Positions 33,743 to 41,948 of a DNA stretch of 52,544 nt are shown one piece after another; the first letter of the stretch is position 1; each line of letters begins with the position of its first letter. The position numbers and the translations under genes are program-made. Under the pieces are notes generated by a model. The model ran no database searches, was not told the origin of the DNA, and was given only the letters and a program-made list of their open reading frames with translations. The DNA lies in NCBI GenBank assembly GCA_026645575.1, contig JAPKMW010000082.1:1-52544 (forward strand). Direction: 5' to 3'. The stretch comes from Caldilineaceae bacterium (GTDB lineage Bacteria > Chloroflexota > Anaerolineae > Caldilineales > Caldilineaceae).

Positions 33743-34096
33743 ATGAGCGATTTTGCATTGCATTTTGCTGTCAGCTTACAGGTTGGCATAAAACTTTTGA
33801 CGGAGACGATTATGCGCGGAATTGGGAGGAAGGTTTATCTCACCCGGCGGCGCCCGGCGCAATCATAGCGCCATTCGCCAAGCGCTCGAAACCTTTTGGA
33901 CCAACGGGCATAGTGTTGAAATACAAATTGATCGGGTCTTTGGTGACGGCAAACAGTGGGCCGTTGAGTGGGGATGGTGCGAAGTGCGCCGTACCGATGG
34001 GCAGTGTTACAGCGCCGACGATGTAATCATCTTTACTGTTAGCGAGGAGGCAAAATTACCCAGTGGCGCGAATATTTTGATACGCGAAATTTTTAG
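33743..34096 (+). pseudogene. SnoaL/NTF2-like gene broken by several frameshifts
   Basis: Reading across frames gives MSDFALHFAVSLQ, then GWHKTFDGDDYARNWEEG, then RFISPGG..AIRQALETFW and QWAVEWGWCEV..SADDVIIFTVSEE, then KITQWREYFDTRNF and a stop at 34094. Together this is the order of a small SnoaL-like polyketide-cyclase/NTF2 fold protein, including the typical W-R-E-Y-F-D ending. At least three frame changes are needed, the last near 34050 in GAGGAGGCAAAA. The longest intact piece is 107 aa from TTG 33822. Decay is likely; base errors could explain some of it. Confidence 0.75.
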
Positions 34097-34098
34097 CA

Positions 34099-34149
34099 TG
34101 ATTCATGTTGCGTACCCATCGACAGGTTCATGGTACGCAACATGAATCA
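34099..34149. repeat. perfect 18-bp inverted repeat
   Basis: TGATTCATGTTGCGTACC (34099-34116) and its exact reverse complement (34132-34149) enclose 15 bases. It lies 3 bases after the SnoaL-like remnant and 19 before the trpB2 stop. GGTACGCA resembles the heptamer units of the element at 51330-51502. No T-run follows. Confidence 0.9.
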
Positions 34150-34167
34150 CGCGGCACGAACTACAAA

Positions 34168-35538
34168 TCACGCCGGAATCGCCGGGGTGTCGATCTTGGC
34201 AATCGCGGCGTCGATCTCCGCCTGTGATAGTTCATGACGTTGGAGGCGACCGGCAAAGTAGGCTTCGTAGGCGCCCAAGTCAAAGTGGCCGTGGCCGCAG
34301 AGGTTGAAGAGAATGGTGCGCGACCGCCCTTCTTCTTTCGCCAGGTTGGCCTGGCGCACAGCCGAGGCGATGGCGTGGTTGGCTTCCGGCGCCGGGATGA
34401 TGCCTTCAGTGCGGGCAAAGAGAACGCCGGCCTCAAAGCTCTCGATCTGGTCAACCGCTTCGGCTTCAATCAGCTTGTCCTTGAGCAACTGGCTGACAAT
34501 GACGCCGGCGCCATGATAGCGTAGACCGCCGGCATGAATCTTGGCCGGGACAAAGGTATGACCCAGCGTGAACATGGGCAACAGCGGCGTCATGCCAACA
34601 GTGTCGCCAAAGTCATAGCGGAAGACGCCGCGCGTTAACTTGGGCGCCGAGGTCGGTTCGCTGGCCAGACAACGGATCTGCTTGCCTTCGGTCAGGTTGA
34701 GGCGCAGGAAAGGGAAGGCAAGACCGGCAAAGTTGGAGCCGCCGCCAAAAGGCGCGATCACCACATCGGGCAGGTCGCCGGCCTTCTCCATCTGAATCAA
34801 CGCCTCCTGGCCGATGATGGTCTGGTGCAGCAAGACATGGTTCAACACGCTTCCCAGCGCATACTTGGCATCGTCATTGGTCGCCGCCACTTCGACCGCC
34901 TCGGAAATGGCAATGCCCAGGCTGCCCGGTGAATCAGGATCTTCGGCCAGAATCCGCCGTCCCGCCTCCGTGCGATTGGAGGGCGACGGGTAGACATCGG
35001 CGCCCCAGGTGTTCATCATCAGCTTGCGATAGGGCTTCTGCTCGTAGCTGATCTTCACCATGTAAACTTCGCAGGGAATATCAAAGTGCTTACAGGCAAA
35101 GCTAAGCGCACTGCCCCACTGGCCGGCGCCGGTTTCGGTGGTGATGCGGCCAACGCCTTCCTGCTTGTTGTAGTAAGCTTGCGGCACGGCGGTGTTCGGC
35201 TTATGCGAGCCAGCGGGGCTAACGCCCTCATATTTGTAATAGATCTTGGCCGGTGTACCGAGCGCCTTTTCCAGATTACGGGCGCGATAGAGTGGCGTCG
35301 GACGCCACAGTTTGTAGACATCGCGCACTTCCTCCGGGATCGCCACCCAGCGTTCCTGGGAAACTTCCTGTTTGATCAGTTCCATCGGGAAGAGCGGGGC
35401 CAGGGCGTCCGGGCCGATGGGATCGTGGGTGGCCGGATGAAGCGGCGGCAGCGGCTTGTTGGGCATGTCTGCCACAATGTTGTACCAATGTTCCGGGATC
35501 TCCTCTTCAGTCAGGGTGATCTTGTGATAATCGCTCAT
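34168..35538 (-). CDS. trpB2: TrpB2-type tryptophan synthase beta subunit
   Basis: A 456-aa PLP enzyme that joins serine and indole. It belongs to the TrpB2 group: GRPTPL-like entry ([16 protein letters not shown]), SHKPNTA containing the PLP-binding Lys, [13 protein letters not shown], a long insertion with [16 protein letters not shown], and GGGSNFAGL as phosphate-binding loop. TrpB2 enzymes often work without TrpA and sometimes with phosphoserine or free indole. No other trp gene is near. GGAGGAACC just before ATG 35538 fixes the start; the frame continues upstream into a repeat element and should be ignored. Confidence 0.94.
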   Translation of the reverse strand: MSDYHKITLTEEEIPEHWYNIVADMPNKPLPPLHPATHDPIGPDALAPLFPMELIKQEVSQERWVAIPEEVRDVYKLWRPTPLYRARNLEKALGTPAKIYYKYEGVSPAGSHKPNTAVPQAYYNKQEGVGRITTETGAGQWGSALSFACKHFDIPCEVYMVKISYEQKPYRKLMMNTWGADVYPSPSNRTEAGRRILAEDPDSPGSLGIAISEAVEVAATNDDAKYALGSVLNHVLLHQTIIGQEALIQMEKAGDLPDVVIAPFGGGSNFAGLAFPFLRLNLTEGKQIRCLASEPTSAPKLTRGVFRYDFGDTVGMTPLLPMFTLGHTFVPAKIHAGGLRYHGAGVIVSQLLKDKLIEAEAVDQIESFEAGVLFARTEGIIPAPEANHAIASAVRQANLAKEEGRSRTILFNLCGHGHFDLGAYEAYFAGRLQRHELSQAEIDAAIAKIDTPAIPA

Positions 35539-35565
35539 GGTTCCTCCAATTGTTTGGGTTGCACA

Positions 35566-35714
35566 AAACACAACAACGGATTTGGGTAGCAACGGATATA
35601 CGGCTGGCTTGGAGAGCGACACGGGTGAATCTTTTTCGTGGGCGGATCAGTACTTCCTGAAGCATCGCTTGACCTACACGAAATCCGCTGCTTCCCAAAT
35701 CCGTTGTTGTGTTT
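35566..35714. repeat. inverted-repeat element, copy 3 (MITE-like)
   Basis: Perfect 21-bp arms at 35566-35586 and 35694-35714, with the core ACAACGGATTTGGG, match the arms of the two elements at 15741-15852 and 15870-15979 (ACTACAGCGGATTTRGG). A second inner pair, AACGGAT against AAATCCGCT, lies just inside, as in the other copies. The element occupies the upstream region of trpB2, starting 28 bases before its ATG. Confidence 0.88.
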
Positions 35715-35732
35715 GTTGAGGTTCTAACCTTA

Positions 35733-36026
35733 CTAAATTTGCCATCGTACACCAAATTCTAGCGCTTGTCTATTTTGTTGCTTGCAGAAAATGGCCGATT
35801 CATGTACGATAACGTCGTTCGGCTTCACCTTGACAACTCCACATTGCATCTGAGGAAGCCCGTACGCTTGCCAGAAAACTCCCTGAAGCTGCGAATAGCG
35901 GTAGATGTCTAACTTGCAAGGAAAATCAATCAATTTCCCCATAGAAATGTTAATCTGCTTGTGATAGACTATCTGCGCTTGGCAGTAAAATTCATTGCGC
36001 AAAGTTCGCCGTAGAACGTTCTTCAT
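35733..36026 (-). CDS. possible small hypothetical gene, AT-rich
   Basis: A 97-aa frame (MKNVLRRTLRNEFYCQAQIV to ALEFGVRWQI) that I do not recognise. GGCGGGA lies five bases before the ATG. It is divergent from the HtrA-like protease with starts 70 bases apart. The AT-rich composition and lack of recognisable motifs leave open that this is a long regulatory region instead. Otherwise nothing else is seen in the gap 35539-36096 besides the repeat. Confidence 0.3.
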   Translation of the reverse strand: MKNVLRRTLRNEFYCQAQIVYHKQINISMGKLIDFPCKLDIYRYSQLQGVFWQAYGLPQMQCGVVKVKPNDVIVHESAIFCKQQNRQALEFGVRWQI

Positions 36027-36096
36027 TCTATCCCGCCGGCTACGGTCGCTTTGCCACCAATCCAGTGAGAAAGTTAGTGACAAAAGGAAATAATCT

Positions 36097-39000
36097 ATGT
36101 CCCGACGAACCTTACGTATGACGACACGTTGGGGGATGACGCTCTTGATCATTGCCGTCACCCTCTTCAGCCAGCCACGTTTGGCCGTACCGGCGCAGGC
36201 CGCTACCCCGGTAAGTGCTGAAAACGCCAACGTGCGCCCCATCGCCCAGGATGACAAACCAGTCGATAGCTTAAGCGATGTCGAGTCCGCTGTTGTACAG
36301 ATTGAAGCGGTCGGCACCTTTGTCGATCCGGCGGAAGGCTTGCAGCTTAATGCGGCGGGTCGCGGCTCCGGCTTTATCATCGACCCCAGCGGCATTGCCG
36401 TCACCAACAACCACGTTGTCACCGGCGGCGGTTTGTACAAAGTCTATGTGGCCGGCGAAGAAGAGCCGCGCAGCGCCAAGGTGCTGGGCGTCTCCGAATG
36501 CGCCGACCTGGCTGTGATCGATATTCAGGGCGATGGCTTCCCCTATCTTAAATGGTACGAAGGGGCGATCAAAGTCGGCCTGGATGTCTACGCCGCCGGC
36601 TTCCCCCTGGGCGACCCGGAATTTACCCTGACGCGTGGCATTGTCGCCAAGGAAAAGGCCAATGGCAAAACCAGTTGGGCTTCGGTCAGCAAGGTGATCC
36701 AGCATGACGCCACCATCAACCCCGGTAACTCCGGCGGTCCGCTGGTGGACGAGAACGGCAAAGTGGTCGCCGTCAACTATGCCGGCAATAGCGAGACCAA
36801 TCAATACTTTGCCATCTCGCGTGACGACGCCGCAGATCTCATCGAGCAACTACGCGCCGGCGAAAATGTTGACACCATTGGCATCAACGGCGAAGCCGTC
36901 TCCGATGGGCAAGATCTGAGCGGCATCTGGGTCTCCTCGGTCAAGTCGGGTTCACCGGCGGATAAAGTGGGGATTCTGCCCGGTGATATTTTGTTGAGCC
37001 TCGAAGGCATTTCGTTAGCCACTGATGGCACGATGGCGACCTATTGCGATGTGCTGCGCAGCCATGATCCCGCCGATGTACTCGCTGTGCAGGTGATGCG
37101 CTTCGATACCCAGGAAGTCTTAGAAGGGCAACTCAATGGCCGTGAATTGGCGCAGAGCTTCTCTTTTGCCGACCAACTGGAGGAGCAGAACGCCGGCAGC
37201 GGTGGTCAAGCAGCCGCGGGTGAAGCCTATAGCGAATACACCACTGTCGCGGATCGCAGCGGCATTCTTTCGGTAGAGGTGCCGGTGGAATGGGCCGATG
37301 TCAGCGATGATGATTGGGTCTGGCAAGAGGAAACGGTTGGCATTCGCCTGGTGGCGACGACCGATCTCGATAGCGTCTTTGACAGTTGGGGGACGCCGGG
37401 CGTTCTCTTTAATGTCTCCACCAGCCTGGCCGAAAATAACACGCCGGAAGATCTGCTCGATGCGATTCAATACACTGATGCCTGCACCTATGAAGGGCGT
37501 GAAGAGATTCCCGAAGGCTTCTACACCGGCTACTATGACCTTTGGATCGATTGTGATAACAGCGATAGCCGCGCCGTCGTCGTTTCGGTGATGCCGGAGA
37601 CGGAGGATTTCATCGTTCTCTTTGAAATCTATCTGGTTACGGAAGCTGATATTGATGCACTCGATCACATCCTAGATAGCTTTGTGGTGAATCTGGAAAG
37701 CGCCCCCAGCGGCAATCAAGGCGAGTTGAGTGAAGATATTTTCAGCCAGGTTGATGTCAGCGGGCTGACTTATGACTATGTGCTTGTGGGCCAGCCGGCC
37801 TTGAGCGCCATTCTGCCTGCCGATTGGAGCGACATTGCCGGCGATGATTGGGTTGATGAAGATGATCAGCCATTAGGCAAAACCTTGTACGTCTCGCCCG
37901 ATATTCAGGAATTCCAGGACACGTGGAACATGGCAGGCATGTATGTCCGCTCGGCCACTGGCTTGGAGGAAGAACTGGATATTGCCGACCTGCTCGATTC
38001 AGTTGATCTCGCCGACAAATGCACCTATGATGATCGCTATGAACATAGCCACACCATCAACGACATCACCTACAACGGCGCCTACGATCTCTATACCAAT
38101 TGCGACGACGAGGAGAATGCCTTTGCCTATCTCGTCGCCCAATCCGAGGATCTAAGCCATGCCGTCTTCATCGAATTTTTAGCCACCAGTGAAGCGGATG
38201 CCGAAGCCTTTGATGTTCTCCTGCAAAGTTTCTATATCGACCCGGCGGCCAGTGGTGAAAATGCAGAGGGCAGCGCCGGCGCGGACGAAGCCGCCTACAC
38301 CCTGATCACCGATGATACCGAAACCTTGACTGTGCGCGTTCCCGCCGAGTGGACCGACATCAGCAGCGAAGATTGGGTGCTGGATGAAGAGGTCATCGGC
38401 GTTGCGCTCAAAGCCGCCACCGACCTGGAAGCGTATGATAATTCTTGGACAGCGCCGGGTCTCTTCTTTGGCGTTTCCGAAGATTTTGCCGGCACGGACA
38501 GCAAAGAGATCCTCGACGCCATGGATTACAGCGAGAATTGTGACAGCAGCGACCGCTTTGAGTATGATGATAGCGTCTTTGTCGGCCACTATGATCTCTG
38601 GGAAGGCTGTGGCGGCAGCGACGAGACCTTGTGGGTCGTTCTGGCCGCACAACCCAAGGAGAGCGCCGATTATCTGGTGCTGCTCAATGTCCTCCTGCCC
38701 CAGAAAGCTGACACAACGGCGTTGGATGAAATTTTCAAGAGCTTTAATGTCGCCGGTAGCAGCGCCAGCCAGGAAGGTGCGCTACCAACCGCTGAAGTGA
38801 CCACCAATGCCCTTAACATTCGCAGCGGCCCCGGCACCAACTATGAACGGCTGGGCAGCCTCGGCAAAGGCGATCAAGTGGTGGTGATCGGCCAGTACAA
38901 CAACTGTGACTGGCTCAATGTCCAAACGCGCGACGAGGTGACCGGCTGGATCTCCGGTAATGAGCGTTATGTGTTGCTGGACACCGACTGTGCTGACATT

Positions 39001-39318
39001 CCCGAAGCGGAAGCGCCTGCCCCGCCGCGCAACAGTGGTAGCGGCAGCCAGCGCCCCTCGCCCGCCGCCCCCACCAGCACCAAGGGCTGCTATCTCTTCC
39101 AGAATCAGTTGGGCGCCGAACTGAACATCACCTTCACCCGCAAGGGGGATGGCTGGAACACCACCTTCAAAGTTGGCGAAGACGCCGAAGTGCAACAATG
39201 TTTCGATCCAGGCAACTACACCTACACCCTCGACGCCCCGCCGCCCTGGGGTTCGACTAACGGCGAGTTGACCATCAACGCCGGTGACAATTATACCTTC
39301 CCGATTCGACCGGAATAG
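36097..39318 (+). CDS. secreted HtrA/Deg-like serine protease with three repeats and an SH3 domain
   Basis: A 1073-aa secreted trypsin-fold protease. Signal peptide residues about 1-33. Protease domain about 60-255 with His106 (TNNHVV), Asp137 (CADLAVID) and Ser212 (NPGNSGGPL). A PDZ domain follows at about 265-345 (SVKSGSPADKVGILPGDILLSLEG). Three copies of an approximately 145-residue domain lie at about 385-530, 565-712 and 742-887, each with P-x-x-W-x-D, D-W-V, a W-x-x-x-G segment and two conserved Cys. Then a bacterial SH3 domain (NALNIRSGPGTNYERLGSL, about 901-965), a Pro/Ser linker and a beta-rich C-terminal domain. AAGGA lies upstream of the ATG. A quality-control or surface-processing protease is likely. 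Confidence 0.92.
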   Translation: MSRRTLRMTTRWGMTLLIIAVTLFSQPRLAVPAQAATPVSAENANVRPIAQDDKPVDSLSDVESAVVQIEAVGTFVDPAEGLQLNAAGRGSGFIIDPSGIAVTNNHVVTGGGLYKVYVAGEEEPRSAKVLGVSECADLAVIDIQGDGFPYLKWYEGAIKVGLDVYAAGFPLGDPEFTLTRGIVAKEKANGKTSWASVSKVIQHDATINPGNSGGPLVDENGKVVAVNYAGNSETNQYFAISRDDAADLIEQLRAGENVDTIGINGEAVSDGQDLSGIWVSSVKSGSPADKVGILPGDILLSLEGISLATDGTMATYCDVLRSHDPADVLAVQVMRFDTQEVLEGQLNGRELAQSFSFADQLEEQNAGSGGQAAAGEAYSEYTTVADRSGILSVEVPVEWADVSDDDWVWQEETVGIRLVATTDLDSVFDSWGTPGVLFNVSTSLAENNTPEDLLDAIQYTDACTYEGREEIPEGFYTGYYDLWIDCDNSDSRAVVVSVMPETEDFIVLFEIYLVTEADIDALDHILDSFVVNLESAPSGNQGELSEDIFSQVDVSGLTYDYVLVGQPALSAILPADWSDIAGDDWVDEDDQPLGKTLYVSPDIQEFQDTWNMAGMYVRSATGLEEELDIADLLDSVDLADKCTYDDRYEHSHTINDITYNGAYDLYTNCDDEENAFAYLVAQSEDLSHAVFIEFLATSEADAEAFDVLLQSFYIDPAASGENAEGSAGADEAAYTLITDDTETLTVRVPAEWTDISSEDWVLDEEVIGVALKAATDLEAYDNSWTAPGLFFGVSEDFAGTDSKEILDAMDYSENCDSSDRFEYDDSVFVGHYDLWEGCGGSDETLWVVLAAQPKESADYLVLLNVLLPQKADTTALDEIFKSFNVAGSSASQEGALPTAEVTTNALNIRSGPGTNYERLGSLGKGDQVVVIGQYNNCDWLNVQTRDEVTGWISGNERYVLLDTDCADIPEAEAPAPPRNSGSGSQRPSPAAPTSTKGCYLFQNQLGAELNITFTRKGDGWNTTFKVGEDAEVQQCFDPGNYTYTLDAPPPWGSTNGELTINAGDNYTFPIRPE

Positions 39319-39335
39319 GGGTACGCCAGAACGGT

Positions 39336-39378
39336 AAAAGAGGGGGGCGAGCCAAACGGTTCGCCCCCCTCTTTTTTT
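39336..39378 (+). terminator. strong intrinsic terminator after the HtrA-like gene
   Basis: AGAGGGGGGCGA (39339-39350) and TCGCCCCCCTCT (39361-39372) form a perfect stem, extended by AAA/TTT, with a 10-base loop and a run of seven T ending at 39378. It starts 17 bases after the stop at 39318. Confidence 0.95.
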
Positions 39379-39406
39379 GTGGGCCAAGTGGCACAGCCCC
39401 AACAGA

Positions 39407-39435
39407 TTGCATTCCGGGCAATTCAGTGGTACAAT
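39407..39435 (+). promoter_or_regulatory. sigma-70-type promoter of the broken ATPase gene
   Basis: TTGCAT (39407-39412), 17 bases, TACAAT (39430-39435). Start of transcription expected near 39442, about 47 bases ahead of the ATG at 39489, which has GAGGA just before it. Confidence 0.65.
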
Positions 39436-39488
39436 AGCGATTGTGTGGTTGTTGTCAGTTGGAGCAAACCTGCGGATATAGAGGAATT

Positions 39489-40834
39489 ATGCGCTTTTTC
39501 AACACAGCCGGCCCGGTTAACCTAGCGGATCATTATTGAGTGCAATGGCGCGCGATTATTTACATGACAATTTTCTCGAAACTAACTGGTTGAATATTTT
39601 GGAAAGCAGTGGCGGTGATGATGCGTTGGTAGCAGCTTTGACCCGTTGGACACAGGAGCTAGACAAACCATTAGTGTTGTTGATTGATGAGATTGATTCG
39701 TTGGTGGGCGATACGTTGATCTCGGTTTTACGGCAACTTCGTTCCGGCTATGCGAAACGCCCTACCCACTTTCCCCAGAGTATCATTCTTTGCGGTCTGC
39801 GTGATATACGCGATTACCGGATCCACTCGGATCGCGAAAAGAGCATCATCACCGGCGGCAGCGCCTTTAATATCAAAGCCGAATCGTTGCGGCTGGGCGA
39901 TTTTACCCGCCAGGAGATGGAAACGCTCTACCAGCAGCATACCAGCGAAACCGGACAATCATTTCTTGCCCCTGCGCTGGATTTGTTATGGAATTTAACA
40001 CAAGGGCAGCCTTGGTTGGTAAACGCCCTCGGCTATGAAAGCTGTTTTCGCATGAAAGAAGGGCGCGACCGCATCCAGCCAATCACACCAGAGATGATCA
40101 TACGCGTCAAAGAAAATCTCATCCTACGCCGAGAAACCCACCTGGATCAGCTCACCGACAAATTACGTGAACCACGTGTACGCCATGTTATCGAACCGAT
40201 TCTGGCCGGGACAAGCGAGCCGGAATTACTGCCCACCGATGATGTTCAATATGTGGCCGACCTGGGCTTGATCACAACACGCGGTCAAATCCGTATTGCC
40301 AACCCGATCTATCAAGAGGTGATCCCGCGCGAATTGACCTACTCGACGCAACTGACCATCAGCCATCAGCCCAGCTGGCATATCGGTGAGGATGGCCGGT
40401 TACAGATGCACAAGCTGCTGGCCGCCTTCCAACAATTCTTTCGGGAACATTCAGAAAGCTGGTTGGAACGTTTCACCTATCAAGAGGCTGGCCCGCAATT
40501 GCTCTTCCAAGCCTTTCTCCAGCGGATCATCAATGGCGGCGGCCAGATCAATCGGGAATATGGCCTGGGGCGCCAACGCACCGATCTGCTGATCGTCTGG
40601 CCCTTTCCCCGCCCAATCCAACGCATTGTAATCGAAACCAAACTTCGTCGCGGCAAAGTACGAACAACGATTGACAAAGGGCTAGCCCAAACCTGGGACT
40701 ATCTGGATCGCGCCGGCGCCGATGAAGGCCACCTTATCATTTTTGATCGCGAGCCGGGGAAGCCCTGGGAAGAGAAAATCTTTACCCAGGATGAAAGCCC
40801 CCAGGGCCGCACCATTCACGTCTGGGGTATGTAA
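39489..40834 (+). pseudogene. AAA-type ATPase/PD-(D/E)XK nuclease fusion with the P-loop region deleted
   Basis: ATG 39489 with GAGGA reads MRFFNTAGPVNLADHY and stops at 39537. From 39536 another frame continues SAMARDYLHDNFLETNW, LVLLIDEIDSLVG (Walker B), GLRDIRDYRIHS, a winged-helix region, and a C-terminal PD-(D/E)XK-like domain (RQRTDLLIVW..RIVIETKLRRG, D..ExK). From memory the family begins M-R-F-F-N-T-A-G-P-V followed by a Walker A (G-K-T) segment of about 80 residues, which is missing exactly here. So an internal deletion removed the P-loop and shifted the frame. The 432-aa remainder is otherwise intact and may be expressed, but it cannot bind ATP normally. Confidence 0.8.
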
Positions 40835-40839
40835 CCGGA

Positions 40840-41634
40840 ATGCAACGAATCAGCCACACCAACGGCGTTGTCACTTATACCTTTGATTCCCTAGCGCCCT
40901 TGCCGGTGCGCGCCTACATCAGCACGCGCCACGGTGGCGTCAGCCCGGCGCCCTGGCAATCACTCAACCTCAGCATCACTCGTGGGGATGAACGATCACG
41001 GGTCGAGCAGAATCGCGACCGGCTCACTGCCGCCATCGGCGTTGAGGCCACCAACCTGGTGCGCTGTCGCCAGGTACATGGCACTGGCGTCGCCAAGGTC
41101 GATTGGAGCGACGCCAACCAGTGGAAAGAACAGACCGACGGCCTGATCACCGACGCGGTTGGGCTGCCGCTGCTACTGCTCTTTGCCGATTGCGTTCCCA
41201 TTCTACTCTATGATCAGCAGCGCCATGTACTGGGCGTCTGTCATACCGGCTGGCGCGGCACTGTCAACGGCATGGTCACAGCCACCCTCTGGGCCATGCA
41301 AGCGGCCTATGACACGACCCCAAGCGATATCCTGGCCTGTATCGGCCCCAGCATCGGGCCGACCAGCTATGAAGTCGGCCCCGAAGTGCTGGCCATGGCT
41401 ACCGTCAAACTAGTCGGCGCCGACCGCTTCTTCACCTACCCCAACGGTCTCGACCACAACCCCTATTTTGACCTCTGGTCCGCCAACGTCGCCCAACTCA
41501 CCGAAGCCGGCGTCCCGCCCCACCAAATTGAAGTCAGCCAGATCGACACTGCCCAAAGCACCCACGACTTCTTCAGCCATCGCGCCGAGCAAGGCCGCTG
41601 TGGTCTCTTTAGCATGGTCGCCTGGCTTGCGTAA
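40840..41634 (+). CDS. pgeF: peptidoglycan editing factor PgeF (YfiH/laccase-domain family)
   Basis: A 264-aa cytoplasmic protein of the YfiH family. It hydrolyses mis-incorporated L-Ser in peptidoglycan precursors in E. coli, and some members have purine or laccase-type activity. Seen: FSTRHGG-like STRHGGVS, RCRQVHG (His80), FADCVPILL (Cys118) and GVCHTGWRG (His135), which form the Cys/His metal site, then IGPSIGPTSYEVG. Length normal. It starts 5 bases after the end of the broken ATPase and may have used its promoter. Elsewhere pgeF often neighbours yggS and proC, which lie here 6 kb downstream. Confidence 0.93.
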   Translation: MQRISHTNGVVTYTFDSLAPLPVRAYISTRHGGVSPAPWQSLNLSITRGDERSRVEQNRDRLTAAIGVEATNLVRCRQVHGTGVAKVDWSDANQWKEQTDGLITDAVGLPLLLLFADCVPILLYDQQRHVLGVCHTGWRGTVNGMVTATLWAMQAAYDTTPSDILACIGPSIGPTSYEVGPEVLAMATVKLVGADRFFTYPNGLDHNPYFDLWSANVAQLTEAGVPPHQIEVSQIDTAQSTHDFFSHRAEQGRCGLFSMVAWLA

Positions 41635-41672
41635 GACAGGAAGACACGAAGAGGAGGAGACACGAACTCATC

Positions 41673-41749
41673 TCACCTTGTCACCCCTTCACCCTGTCAC
41701 CCCTTCACCTTGTCACCCCTTCACCCTGTCACCCCTTCACCCTGTCACC
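41673..41749. repeat. octamer tandem array (TCACCCTG / TCACCCCT)
   Basis: Nine consecutive 8-bp units from 41673 to 41744, alternating TCACC(C/T)TG and TCACCCCT, with a partial tenth. No clear inverted arm is present. It lies in the 314-base gap between pgeF and the secreted protein at 41949. That gap also holds GTAAGTTT..AAACTTAC (near 41822-41855) and GGCC-GTATA-GGCC (near 41918-41930) palindromes, and AAAGGAGAAGGA as the ribosome-binding site. Confidence 0.93.
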
Positions 41750-41948
41750 TACTCTCAGTCTACGCTCTCGCAACGCGTCCGCTACAACAAATCGATGCAA
41801 TCAAATTGAAAGGTAAGATACGTAAGTTTTCTGAGAAAATACAGGAAACTTACCGTTTATTTGATCAATCACAAAGCAGCTAACATCGACAAGTCGCGCT
41901 ATCCATGCCATACTGGCCGTATAGGCCAAAAACAAAGGAGAAGGACAG

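Noticed and set aside
41673..41749. CRISPR-like array
   Set aside because: The units are 8 bp and directly adjacent without spacers; none of the window's arrays has the repeat length, spacers or cas genes of CRISPR.
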